64,000 nt of DNA, taken from NCBI GenBank assembly GCA_902567765.1, contig CACFNI010000001.1, forward strand, positions 72,247 through 136,246, written 5' to 3'. The notes beneath the pieces were generated by a model, which was given only the letters and a program-made list of their open reading frames with translations, was not told the origin of the DNA and did not search any database. Origin of the DNA: an uncultured Pelagibacteraceae bacterium. GTDB lineage: Bacteria > Pseudomonadota > Alphaproteobacteria > Pelagibacterales > Pelagibacteraceae. The stretch's first letter is position 1; every line of letters begins with the position of its first letter. Both the position numbers and the translations under genes were made by a program. Positions 42,029-51,278 of this stretch are shown in pieces.

Positions 42029-42924
42029 TGCATTTTGTTCAAAAAGAACCAAGTCAAAAAAGATTAGATTTTATTAATAAATTAAAATCAAATAAAATTT
42101 TAAGAGTTCCTGGTGCTTACAATCCTCTTACAGCAAAACTAATTGAGGAAATTGGTTATGATGCAGTTTATGTTTCAGGTGCAGTAATGGCAAATGATCT
42201 TGGATTTCCCGATATAGGATTAACAACGTTACAAGATGTTAGTACTCGATCTTATTTAATTTCAAGAGTTACTAATCTTCCAACGATAGTAGATATAGAT
42301 ACTGGTTTCAAATCATGTAAAGAAACTATAGAAACTTTTGAAGAATTTGGAGTAGCATCTGTTCATTTGGAGGATCAAATTGAAAGAAAAAGGTGTGGGC
42401 ATTTAGATAACAAAGAATTAATAAGTCCTGAAGCTATGGTTAAGAAAATTAAAGAATGTGTTTCTGCAAAAAAGGACGATAATTTTAAAATAATTGCAAG
42501 ATCAGATGCAAAGAGTGTTGAGGGAATAGATAAAATGATTGAAAGATGTAAAGCATATATTGATGCTGGAGCTGAGATAATTTTTCCTGAAGCTTTACAT
42601 GATGAAAAGGATTTTGAGAAGGTCAGGAAGGAATTATCTTGTTACCTGTTGGCAAATATGACTGAGTTTGGAAAGTCAAAACTATTCAATTATAAGGAAT
42701 TAGAGAATTTTGGATATAATATTGTTATTTATCCAGTTACGACTCAAAGACTGGCAATGAAAAATGTAGAGGATGGATTAAGAGACATTTATGCAAATGG
42801 ACATCAGAACAATATTCTCGATAAAATGCAGACTAGGAAACGTTTATACGAACTTGTTGACTACGAAAAATATAATAGTTTGGACGAAAAGATTTATAAT
42901 TTTAGTTCAGAGGGGCATGAATGA
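42028..42924 (+). CDS. prpB: methylisocitrate lyase
   Basis: 298 aa, isocitrate lyase/PEP mutase superfamily. It cleaves 2-methylisocitrate to pyruvate and succinate. VPGAYNPLTAKLIEEIGYDA at the N-terminus and the loop motif KRCGH (HLEDQIERKRCGHLDN) define the family; VDIDTGF binds the metal. It overlaps both neighbours in a prpD-B-C operon. Confidence 0.93.
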   Translation: MHFVQKEPSQKRLDFINKLKSNKILRVPGAYNPLTAKLIEEIGYDAVYVSGAVMANDLGFPDIGLTTLQDVSTRSYLISRVTNLPTIVDIDTGFKSCKETIETFEEFGVASVHLEDQIERKRCGHLDNKELISPEAMVKKIKECVSAKKDDNFKIIARSDAKSVEGIDKMIERCKAYIDAGAEIIFPEALHDEKDFEKVRKELSCYLLANMTEFGKSKLFNYKELENFGYNIVIYPVTTQRLAMKNVEDGLRDIYANGHQNNILDKMQTRKRLYELVDYEKYNSLDEKIYNFSSEGHE

Positions 42925-44045
42925 GTGATGAAATAAAAAAAGGCTTACTTGGTATAGTTGTTGATGAAACTGAAGTTTCAAAAGTAATGCCCGAAATAAA
43001 TTCACTTACTTATAGAGGATATGCGGCACAAGATTTATGTTCAAAATGTAAATTTGAAGAAGTTGCATATTTAATTTTAAACGGGGAACTCCCTAATAAA
43101 AAACAATTAAAAAATTTTGAAACGCAGGAAAGAAAAGAAAGAAAATTATCAAATACTTTACTTGCTGATATAAAAAAAATTCCAAAGAAAGCCCATCCAA
43201 TGGATGTCGCGAGAACAGCAGTTAGTATTATGGGTCTAGAAGACAAAGAAACTAAAGATAATTCTCCTAAAGCTAACATGAGAAAAGCAATGAGAATATT
43301 TGCAAAAACTCCTGTTGCGCTAGCTGCATTTTATAGAGCAAGAAAAGGAAAAAAAATAATTTCTCCAAAAAAGAAATATTCAATGTCAGAGAATTTTTTT
43401 CATATGTGTTTTGGAAAAGTTCCCAATAAAGAAATTGTCAAAGCTTTTGATGTTTCTTTAATTTTATATGCGGAACATAGTTTTAATGTTTCAACATTTA
43501 CCGCTAGGACTATTACAAGTAGTTTGTCAGATATACATGGAGCGATTACTGGTGCTATTGCTAGTTTAAAAGGACCTTTGCACGGAGGCGCCAATGAAGA
43601 AGTAATGCATATGATGAAAAAAATAAAAAAACCTGAAAATGCTTTAAAATGGATAAATAGCGCTCTAGATAATAAAGAAGTAGTTATGGGTTTTGGTCAT
43701 AGAGTTTATAAAAGTGGTGATTCAAGAGTTCCAACAATGAGAGAATATTTTGGTAAAGTTGCTAAGATTAAAAAAGATAAAAAATTTGAGAAAATTTACG
43801 ATATTGTTGAAAAAGTTATGATTGATCGTAAAAACATCCACCCTAATGTTGACTACCCTACTGGACCAACTTACCATTTAATGGGTTTTGATACTGATTT
43901 TTTTACTCCAATTTTTGTAATGTCAAGAATTACTGGCTGGTCAGCTCACATAATGGAACAACATGCAGCAAACAAGTTAATAAGACCTCTTGCAAGTTAT
44001 AAAGGTAGCAAGTATCGAAAAGTTGTTCAATTAAATCAAAGATAA
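42921..44045 (+). CDS. prpC: 2-methylcitrate synthase / citrate synthase family
   Basis: 374 aa, type II short form. Catalytic residues: His in GPLHGGANEEVM, His in MGFGHRVYKSGDSR and Asp in HPNVDYPTGPTYH. The operon with prpD and prpB favours propionyl-CoA plus oxaloacetate as substrates, but promiscuity with acetyl-CoA is possible. It converges on nrdB with a 6-nt gap. Confidence 0.92.
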   Translation: MSDEIKKGLLGIVVDETEVSKVMPEINSLTYRGYAAQDLCSKCKFEEVAYLILNGELPNKKQLKNFETQERKERKLSNTLLADIKKIPKKAHPMDVARTAVSIMGLEDKETKDNSPKANMRKAMRIFAKTPVALAAFYRARKGKKIISPKKKYSMSENFFHMCFGKVPNKEIVKAFDVSLILYAEHSFNVSTFTARTITSSLSDIHGAITGAIASLKGPLHGGANEEVMHMMKKIKKPENALKWINSALDNKEVVMGFGHRVYKSGDSRVPTMREYFGKVAKIKKDKKFEKIYDIVEKVMIDRKNIHPNVDYPTGPTYHLMGFDTDFFTPIFVMSRITGWSAHIMEQHAANKLIRPLASYKGSKYRKVVQLNQR

Positions 44046-44051
44046 AAAATA

Positions 44052-45059
44052 TTAACTAAAAGCTTCTGTCCAACTGCCTTGTGTTGATGCTTTAGAATAT
44101 TCAGTAGCTCTACCCTCAAAAAAGTTCATATGCTCCACTGCATTCAACATTGTATCTAACCAAGTTAAGGGATTTTTATCGACTTTATAAATAGGTTCTA
44201 AACCTAACTGTGCAAGTCTTCTATTTCCTATGAATCTTATATAATCTTTTACCTCTCTTGCGGTTAAGCCTTGCATTGGACCCATTTCAAAAGCTAGATC
44301 AATAAAAGCATCTTCATGCTCAATAATTGTTCTGCAAGCTTCATAAAGTTCTTTTTTTAATTTCGGTGTCCAAACCTCAGGATTCTCTTTAATAAATTCT
44401 TTAAATATTCTAATCATAGAGTTGCAATGTAAAGTTTCATCTCTAACGGACCAGGTTACAATCTGACCCATTCCTTTCATTTTATTAAATCTTGGAAAGT
44501 TTAAAAGGATTGCAAAACTTGCAAATAATTGCAAACCTTCTGTAAAAGCACTAAATACAGCAACTGTCTTTGCAATATCTTCTTTTGAGTTTACATTAAA
44601 GTTTTGCATGTAATCATATTTATCTTTCATTTCTTTATATTTCATGAATGCTGAATATTCAGACTCTGGCATTCCAATAGTGTCAAGCAGATGAGAATAT
44701 GCTGCTATATGGACTGTCTCCATTGCTGCAAATGCTGTCATCATCATTAATACCTCTGTAGGCTTAAAAACAGTAGTGTAATGTCTTAAATAACAATTAT
44801 TAACTTCAACATCAGCCTGAGTAAAAAATCTAAATATTTGTGTTAATAAATTTTTTTCTGATTGTGATAAATTTTTTTGCCAATCTCTAACATCATCTCC
44901 TAGAGGAACTTCCTCTGGTAACCAATGAATTCTTTGCTGTGTTAACCATGCATCATAGCACCATGGATATCTAAAAGGTTTGTAAACGGGATTTTCTACC
45001 AGTAGTCCCATTTTCTTTGGTTGAATAATTTCTTGTTTTTTTTGTTTAATTACTGACAT
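44052..45059 (-). CDS. nrdB: ribonucleotide reductase class I beta subunit
   Basis: 335 aa from ATG 45059 (MSVIKQKKQEII); a second ATG at 45068 adds three residues. The diiron/radical site shows Asp83, Glu114 and His117 with Tyr121 (METVHIAAYSHLL), and the second iron cluster in VRDETLHCNSM. This suggests a tyrosyl-radical (Ia-type) subunit. Its 5' end overlaps the 3' end of nrdA. Confidence 0.93.
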   Translation of the reverse strand: MSVIKQKKQEIIQPKKMGLLVENPVYKPFRYPWCYDAWLTQQRIHWLPEEVPLGDDVRDWQKNLSQSEKNLLTQIFRFFTQADVEVNNCYLRHYTTVFKPTEVLMMMTAFAAMETVHIAAYSHLLDTIGMPESEYSAFMKYKEMKDKYDYMQNFNVNSKEDIAKTVAVFSAFTEGLQLFASFAILLNFPRFNKMKGMGQIVTWSVRDETLHCNSMIRIFKEFIKENPEVWTPKLKKELYEACRTIIEHEDAFIDLAFEMGPMQGLTAREVKDYIRFIGNRRLAQLGLEPIYKVDKNPLTWLDTMLNAVEHMNFFEGRATEYSKASTQGSWTEAFS

Positions 45060-46987
45060 GATAAGCATTCCTCATATTCTGGTTGATCTCCCTGTTGTTT
45101 TTTTGATTTGTAAACGTTTGCTGTAACGTCTGTTGATTTTGCATCATTAACGTTTTCTGCTCTTTGTATTGATTTTGATCTACAATAGTAAAGACTTTTT
45201 AAACCTTTTTTCCATGCTTGAAAATGGATTTGATGAAGTTCTTTCTTATGAACATCTGCAGGTAAAAATATATTAATTGATTGAGCTTGTGATATATTTG
45301 GAGTTCTATCTGCTCCCAATTCAACTATCCACTTTTGATCTAATTCAAATGCTGTTTTAAATACATCTTTTTCAGCTTGAGTTAAGAAATTTAAATGAGA
45401 AACAGAGCCTTGATTAGTTGTAATACTTGACCATGTTTCATCATCGTCTTTATCATGTTTTTGTAATAATTTTTTCAAGTACTTGTTTCTAACATTAAAT
45501 GAACCAGAAAGAGTTTTGTGGGTATAACTGTTAGCCGCTATTGGTTCAACACCTGGAGAAGTGCCTCCACAAATTATTGAAATTGAAGCAGTTGGAGCAA
45601 TAGCTGTTTTGTTTGAAAATCTCTCATTAAAACCATACTCAGCAGCATCAGGGCACGCCCCTCTTTCTTCAGCTAAGTCTTTTGATGCTTGATCAACTTC
45701 TTTTTGTATATGTTCAAATATTTTTTTATTCCAAACCTTGCTCATTACCGATTCTAATGGAATCATTTTTTGTTGAAAAAAAGAATGAAGCCCCATTACT
45801 CCAAGACCAACACTACGCTCTCTTAAAGCAGAATATTTTGCATCAGCAAATTCATCCGGCGCTTTTTCTATAAAATCCTCTAAAACATTGTCTAAAAATC
45901 TCATAACATCTTTAATAAAACTTTTATCATCTTTCCATTCGTCATATTTTTCTATATTAAGAGATGACAAACAACAAACTGCTGTTCTTTCTTTTCCATC
46001 TCTATCAACTCCTGTAGGTAAAGTTATTTCGCTGCAAAGGTTGGAAGTTTTTACATTCAAACCAGCAAGTTTATGATGCTGAGGAATTTGCCTATTAACA
46101 GTATCAATAAATATTATGTATGGTTCGCCCGTTTCCACTCTAGCCGTTAGTAATCTGATCCATAGATTTCTTGCCGAAATAGTAGTTTGAATTGATCCAT
46201 CTTTTGGACTTTTAAGTGCCCATTGCTCATCTGTTTCCACTGCTCTCATAAATGCATCTGAAACTAAAACGCCGTGATGAAGATTTAATGCTTTCCTATT
46301 TGGATCGCCACCTGTTGGTCTTCTCATTTCAATAAATTCCTCTATTTCAGGATGATCAATTGGTAAATAACATGCAGCGGATCCTCTTCTTAAAGATCCT
46401 TGACTAATTGCCATAGTTAGAGAATCCATAACTTTTATAAAGGGGATGATTCCAGATGTTTTTCCTACTCTTCCTATTTTTTCTCCTATTGACCTTAAGT
46501 TTCCCCAATAGCTACCGATGCCCCCACCTCTTGCTGCAAGCCAAACATTTTCACTCCAAAGATCTAAAATTCCATTTAGACTGTCTCCTGCTTCATTTAA
46601 AAAACAAGAAATTGGCAGACCTCTTTTCGTTCCACCATTAGACAAAACTGGAGTTGCTGGCATAAACCATAAATTACTTATATAGCCATAAATTCTTTGT
46701 GCATGTAAATTGTCATCAGCATAATGACTGGCAACTCTTGCAAATAAATCTTGAAAAGATTCGTTTTCGCCTAAATATCTATCGCTTAGAGTTGCTCTGC
46801 CAAAATCTGTTAGGTTATTATCTCTTGATCTGTCAATTTTAACTGTAATACCTTTTGCGTTTTGAAAAAGTTCAGTTTGATCGCTAAGGGAAAATAAATC
46901 AGGTCTTTTATCATTATTGACATCTGCAATTGCAGGGCTGTATTCAGAGACAGCTTTCTTGATTGCTTGAGACAAATATTTATTCAT
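45050..46987 (-). CDS. nrdA: ribonucleotide reductase class I alpha subunit
   Basis: 645 aa, shorter than the E. coli protein because the N-terminal ATP cone is abbreviated or missing. Active-site Cys residues are in LPISCFLNE, NLCSEIT and the C-terminal redox pair ECLSCQ. GSLRRGSAACYLP and MGLHSFFQQK follow the family. Together with NrdB it makes dNDPs. Lack of the cone implies altered dATP control (inference). Paired palindromes upstream may be NrdR sites. Confidence 0.95.
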   Translation of the reverse strand: MNKYLSQAIKKAVSEYSPAIADVNNDKRPDLFSLSDQTELFQNAKGITVKIDRSRDNNLTDFGRATLSDRYLGENESFQDLFARVASHYADDNLHAQRIYGYISNLWFMPATPVLSNGGTKRGLPISCFLNEAGDSLNGILDLWSENVWLAARGGGIGSYWGNLRSIGEKIGRVGKTSGIIPFIKVMDSLTMAISQGSLRRGSAACYLPIDHPEIEEFIEMRRPTGGDPNRKALNLHHGVLVSDAFMRAVETDEQWALKSPKDGSIQTTISARNLWIRLLTARVETGEPYIIFIDTVNRQIPQHHKLAGLNVKTSNLCSEITLPTGVDRDGKERTAVCCLSSLNIEKYDEWKDDKSFIKDVMRFLDNVLEDFIEKAPDEFADAKYSALRERSVGLGVMGLHSFFQQKMIPLESVMSKVWNKKIFEHIQKEVDQASKDLAEERGACPDAAEYGFNERFSNKTAIAPTASISIICGGTSPGVEPIAANSYTHKTLSGSFNVRNKYLKKLLQKHDKDDDETWSSITTNQGSVSHLNFLTQAEKDVFKTAFELDQKWIVELGADRTPNISQAQSINIFLPADVHKKELHQIHFQAWKKGLKSLYYCRSKSIQRAENVNDAKSTDVTANVYKSKKQQGDQPEYEECLSCQ

Positions 46988-47021
46988 TTAACTCCCTTAA
47001 TTACTTAACGTTTTTAGTAAA

Positions 47022-47069
47022 ACAACTAGATGTTGTATGTAGATCTCTTTAATATACTATATAAATTAG
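47022..47069 (-). promoter_or_regulatory. possible paired NrdR-type operator upstream of nrdA
   Basis: The palindrome ACAACTAGATGTTGT at 47022-47036 and the AT-rich near-palindrome ATACTATATAAATTAG at 47054-47069 lie about 32 bp centre to centre, the usual spacing of NrdR box pairs, and 35-80 nt upstream of nrdA. The match to the NrdR consensus is only partial. It could also serve the divergent gene at 47144. Confidence 0.3.
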
Positions 47070-47143
47070 AAATCAATAGAACATATATAGAACATTATAA
47101 AAATATATCAATAAAAAAATAAAAAAAATGTACATATATCTAC

Positions 47144-48589
47144 ATGGCAAATCCTATAAAAATTGACCCTCTTGGCTTTCGCGAATATGACGCTAGATGG
47201 TTGTACCCAAAAAACATAAACCAAGAGGGTATAAAATTAGTGGGAAAAGGATTTGGTACCCAGGTAGTGAGCAAACACAAAAATCCAAGAGTAACTATTG
47301 GTCACGACTACAGATCATATAGTGAAGAAGTAAAAAAGAATTTTATAGATGGACTGCTTTCAACTGGATGTAATGTTGAGGATATAGGGTTATGTTTATC
47401 GCCAACGGTTTACTATTCTCAATTTAAATTAAATTCAGATGCGGTAGCAATGATTACAGCCAGTCATAATGAAAATGGATGGACTGGAATTAAAATGGGT
47501 ATTGAAAAAGGCCTAACACATTGCAAAGAAGAAATGTCTGAACTGAAAGATATCGTATTAAATAAAAATTTTATAACAGGAAATGGCTCATACAAAAAAA
47601 TTGAAAACTTTAACAAAACTTATATTGGTGATTTATCAATTAATAAAATAAAGAAAAAAATTAAAGTAGTTGCAGCTTGTGGAAATGGTACTGCAGGAAT
47701 ATTTGCTCCAAATATTTTAAAAGAAATTGGATGCGATGTAATAGAACTAGATTGTAATTTAGATTTCAATTTTCCTAAATACAATCCAAATCCTGAAGAT
47801 ATGAAAATGCTTCATGAAATTTCTAAATGCGTAAAAGAGAATAATGCCGATGTAGGTTTTGGCTTTGATGGGGATGGTGATCGTGTTGGAGTAATCGATA
47901 ATGAAGGAAATGAAATTTTCGCTGACAAAATTGGATTATTAATTGCAAGAAATATTTCATATAAACATCCAAATTCAAAATTTGTAGTTGATGTAAAGTC
48001 AACTGGGCTATTCCAAAACGATGAAATTCTTTTAAAAAATAACTGTAAAACAATATATTGGAAAACAGGTCATTCGTATATAAAAAGAAAAGTTAATGAA
48101 GAAAAAGCTATTGCTGGATTTGAAAAAAGTGGGCACTTCTTTTTTAATAAACCTTTAGGATACGGATTTGATGATGGTATCAATTCGGCAATTCAAATTT
48201 GTCATCTTTTAGACGGACAAAATAAAAAAATGAGTGCCTTGCTAAATAATCTACCCAAAACATATCAAAGTCCTACAATGGGACCTTTTTGTAAAGATGA
48301 AGAAAAATACGAATTAATAGATGATATAACCAGCAAGATAAAAGAATTTAAAGATAAAAATGTTAAAATTGAAGGTCAAGAAATTATAAACATTTTAACA
48401 GTCAACGGTATAAGATTTACTTTAAGAGATGGTTCATGGGGTTTGGTTAGAGCATCCTCAAATAAACCTTCGTTAGTAATTGTTACCGAAAGCCCAACCT
48501 CAGATAAAGTTAAAAACGAAATTTTTTATTTCATTGACAAACTATTAAATGAAACTGGAAAGATCGGTGAATATGATCAAAAGATTTAA
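47144..48589 (+). CDS. phosphomannomutase/phosphoglucomutase
   Basis: 481 aa alpha-D-phosphohexomutase. The phosphoserine is Ser107 in TASHNENGWTG, the metal site is GFDGDGDRVG (about residues 243-252), and the sugar/phosphate loops GFEKSGHFFF and RASSNKPSLV follow. It interconverts hexose-1- and 6-phosphates for nucleotide sugars of surface glycans. It converges without any gap on a TauE-like gene. Confidence 0.93.
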   Translation: MANPIKIDPLGFREYDARWLYPKNINQEGIKLVGKGFGTQVVSKHKNPRVTIGHDYRSYSEEVKKNFIDGLLSTGCNVEDIGLCLSPTVYYSQFKLNSDAVAMITASHNENGWTGIKMGIEKGLTHCKEEMSELKDIVLNKNFITGNGSYKKIENFNKTYIGDLSINKIKKKIKVVAACGNGTAGIFAPNILKEIGCDVIELDCNLDFNFPKYNPNPEDMKMLHEISKCVKENNADVGFGFDGDGDRVGVIDNEGNEIFADKIGLLIARNISYKHPNSKFVVDVKSTGLFQNDEILLKNNCKTIYWKTGHSYIKRKVNEEKAIAGFEKSGHFFFNKPLGYGFDDGINSAIQICHLLDGQNKKMSALLNNLPKTYQSPTMGPFCKDEEKYELIDDITSKIKEFKDKNVKIEGQEIINILTVNGIRFTLRDGSWGLVRASSNKPSLVIVTESPTSDKVKNEIFYFIDKLLNETGKIGEYDQKI

Positions 48590-49405
48590 TTAGATATTTA
48601 AATATCTATAAACAAATATAGTTCCAACGGTATATAAAAAAACTCCAAATAATCTTTGTGCCTTTATTTTATTCATTTTATAAACTGTATTTGCGCCTAT
48701 TTTTGCCATGAAACTTGTAATCGGAACAAATAGAATAAAAGCAGGAATATTTACAAAACCAACGCTAAAAGGTAAATTTGCATTGAAATAAAATCCAGAG
48801 ATTAAAAAACCAATTGATCCAGTAAAAGATATAAAAAAACCAATTGCTGCAGCACTACCGATTGATTTACTAATTGGATATCCTAAGTATCTAAGAATAG
48901 GAACATTAATCATAGCCCCTGTAATACCCATTGGTGCTGATACAAATCCTGATAAAGTCCCAAAAAACATTCTTAAATATAAAGACGAATTTGATTTAAT
49001 TTTTTTTATGTTTTCTTTTGCCAACATTAAATATGCTCCAAAAAGATAAACTACTACCGAGAAAAATAGCACTAAAATTTTGGTTTTCATAATTGAAGCA
49101 AAAATTGTACCTAATAAAACTCCTATAACAACAAAAACACCAAATGTTTTTACTACACTAAAATCTACAAGTTTATTTTTGTGATGTGTCATTACAGATA
49201 CAGCTGATGTAAAAATTGTAATAGTAAATGCAGTACCGACAGTTAAATGCATTAAGTAATTTTTGTCGAAATTTAATGTTTCAAAAATAAAAAAAAGACA
49301 GGGAACAGAAATTAAACCTCCGCCTATACCAAATAAACCAGCAAAAAAACCTACTGCAGTCGCTGCAAATATTATGAGTAATAAAAAGTGCCAGTATTCA
49401 TTTAT
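48590..49405 (-). CDS. TauE/SafE-family permease with no normal start codon
   Basis: The frame from the first ATG (49252) gives 220 aa. It stays open upstream to 49441, and my translation there contains the conserved N-terminal FAGLFGIGGGLISVP of TauE/SafE permeases, matched by the paralogue next door. No ATG, GTG or TTG exists in that stretch; I place a provisional start at ATA 49405 (INEYWHFLLLIIFAATAV), giving about 271 aa. Alternatives: ATC or CTG near 49430 coupled to the upstream stop, a mutated start, or translation from 49252 only. Predicted transporter of sulfite or another organic or inorganic anion. Confidence 0.65.
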   Translation of the reverse strand: MNEYWHFLLLIIFAATAVGFFAGLFGIGGGLISVPCLFFIFETLNFDKNYLMHLTVGTAFTITIFTSAVSVMTHHKNKLVDFSVVKTFGVFVVIGVLLGTIFASIMKTKILVLFFSVVVYLFGAYLMLAKENIKKIKSNSSLYLRMFFGTLSGFVSAPMGITGAMINVPILRYLGYPISKSIGSAAAIGFFISFTGSIGFLISGFYFNANLPFSVGFVNIPAFILFVPITSFMAKIGANTVYKMNKIKAQRLFGVFLYTVGTIFVYRYLNI

Positions 49406-49437
49406 AAGATATAAAAAAGACAGAAAGACCTTTTTGA

Positions 49438-50274
49438 TTAATTAATACTAAAATATTCAAAAAATGATCTAGCAGAAACCAAAAGTAAAAAACAGCCAAA
49501 TATTCTACTTAATAATCTTTTATTAATTTTGTACACAACTTTAGCTCCTATTCTAGCCATCAACATTGTTACTGGAACAAATACAACAAATCCCAAAAGA
49601 TTTATATATCCAAAACTAAAAGGTGAATTAACATTGTCAATAATTTTTCCTCCCATAATCATTGTTGTTGTGCCTGAGACTGCAATTAAGAATCCTACTG
49701 CTGCAGCAGTTCCAATTGATTTTCTGATATCATATCCAAATGTTCTCATGAATGGAACCATTAATGAACCACCACCGATGCCTAACGGAACAGAAATAAA
49801 ACCAATTAATAGTCCTGAAATATTTTTAATTATATTTGAAATTTTCTTTGGGTTTTCAACTAATTTTTCTCTTAAAAAAATAAAAAATAAACCTACAAAG
49901 CATGAAAAGATTGCAAAGAATAAAACTAATGCAGGTGTTTTTAAATTAACTGCTAATAATGTACCACCTAGAACACCTACAACTATCAAGGCACCAAAAG
50001 ATTTGACCATTTTAAAATCAACAGCATCATATTCCATGTGTGTTTTGGTTGAGATAATTGATGTTGGAATAATAATTGCTAAAGACGTTCCAACAGATAA
50101 ATGCATTCTAGTTATAATATCAAAATCTAATACTGAAAATGCATAGTACAGAGCAGGTACCATTATAATTCCTCCCCCTACTCCCAATAGACCAGCCATA
50201 AATCCGGCAACTGTAGCTGCAATAGCTAATACTGATAGTAAATTAATTATTGTACCTAATTCCAAATTTTCCAT
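49438..50274 (-). CDS. TauE/SafE-family permease
   Basis: 278 aa, about eight membrane helices. The two family repeats start GFMAGLLGVGGGIIMVPALY (about residues 24-43) and GFISVPLGIGGGSLMVPFM (about 157-175). The family exports or imports sulfite, sulfoacetate or related anions. It is a tandem paralogue of the gene at 48590, with adjacent ends. It overlaps dusA by one base. Confidence 0.9.
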   Translation of the reverse strand: MENLELGTIINLLSVLAIAATVAGFMAGLLGVGGGIIMVPALYYAFSVLDFDIITRMHLSVGTSLAIIIPTSIISTKTHMEYDAVDFKMVKSFGALIVVGVLGGTLLAVNLKTPALVLFFAIFSCFVGLFFIFLREKLVENPKKISNIIKNISGLLIGFISVPLGIGGGSLMVPFMRTFGYDIRKSIGTAAAVGFLIAVSGTTTMIMGGKIIDNVNSPFSFGYINLLGFVVFVPVTMLMARIGAKVVYKINKRLLSRIFGCFLLLVSARSFFEYFSIN

Positions 50275-51278
50275 TAGACAGATATTTGATTTGCTTTTTC
50301 GTTATTTTGAGCAATATCCATTATATGTTTCGCTTTTTGGAAATCAGAGTCTCTTGCCATCATATTGTCACTTAAATATTTCTTCCATTCTTTAGAACCT
50401 GATTGCCCATGATAAAGTCCAACAGTATGTCTCATTACTTGATTTACTTTTGTCCCAGTTTTGACTTCATTTTCTAGGTATTTTAAGATTTCTTTTACTA
50501 TCTGTTCTCTTGTTAAAATATCATAGTTTTTAAATATACTATTTTCAATTTCCTTTAAAAAATAAGGATTTTGATAAATAGCTCTTCCAATCATTACACC
50601 ATCACAATAATTTAAATGAGTATTTATTTGTTCAATATTTGTAATACCACCATTAATTAAAATTTCTAATTCAGGATTTGATTTTTTAATTTCATAAACC
50701 ATTTGATAATTAAGTTTTGGGATATTTAAATTTTGTTTAGGAGTTAATCCTTTTAATACTGCTTTTCTCGCATGCAAAATAATTGTTTTGCACCCAGCGT
50801 TTTTTATCTTATTCACAAACTTATTCAAATAATCAAACTCCTCTACATCGTCAAATCCTATTCTTGTTTTTGCTGTAACAGGAATATTACATGAATTATG
50901 CATCTCATTTATACATTCTGCTACAAGATCAGGTTCTTTCATTAAACACGCACCAAAAGAATTTTTCTGCACCTTTTTACTTGGACATCCTAAATTAATA
51001 TTAACTTCATCATATCCATAATCTTCTGCAATTTTTGCAACTTGAGCTAATTCTTTTTTATCAGATCCACCAACTTGTAACGCAAGTGGTTTCTCAAGTT
51101 TACTGAATTTAAGTAACTTTTCTTTATCTCCCCTTAATACTGCTTTGGTTACAACCATTTCAGTATACAGCATAACATTCTTACTTATTAATCTAAGAAA
51201 ATATCTATCATGTCGATCTGTACAATCCATCATAGGAGCAACAGATATTTTTCTATTAATTTTTTTTTTAATATCCAA
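50274..51278 (-). CDS. dusA: tRNA-dihydrouridine synthase DusA
   Basis: 334 aa FMN-dependent TIM barrel that reduces uridine in the tRNA D-loop. It has ISVAPMMDCTDRHDRYFLR (DusA subgroup), INLGCPSKKVQKNSFGACLM with the catalytic Cys, and LHARKAVLKGLTPKQN. It overlaps the TRAP large permease gene by 11 nt upstream. Confidence 0.93.
   Translation of the reverse strand: MDIKKKINRKISVAPMMDCTDRHDRYFLRLISKNVMLYTEMVVTKAVLRGDKEKLLKFSKLEKPLALQVGGSDKKELAQVAKIAEDYGYDEVNINLGCPSKKVQKNSFGACLMKEPDLVAECINEMHNSCNIPVTAKTRIGFDDVEEFDYLNKFVNKIKNAGCKTIILHARKAVLKGLTPKQNLNIPKLNYQMVYEIKKSNPELEILINGGITNIEQINTHLNYCDGVMIGRAIYQNPYFLKEIENSIFKNYDILTREQIVKEILKYLENEVKTGTKVNQVMRHTVGLYHGQSGSKEWKKYLSDNMMARDSDFQKAKHIMDIAQNNEKANQISV

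Noticed and set aside
49529..50146. 205-aa plus-strand frame
   Set aside because: Antisense to a conserved TauE permease; Pro/Ile/Thr-rich with no recognisable domain.
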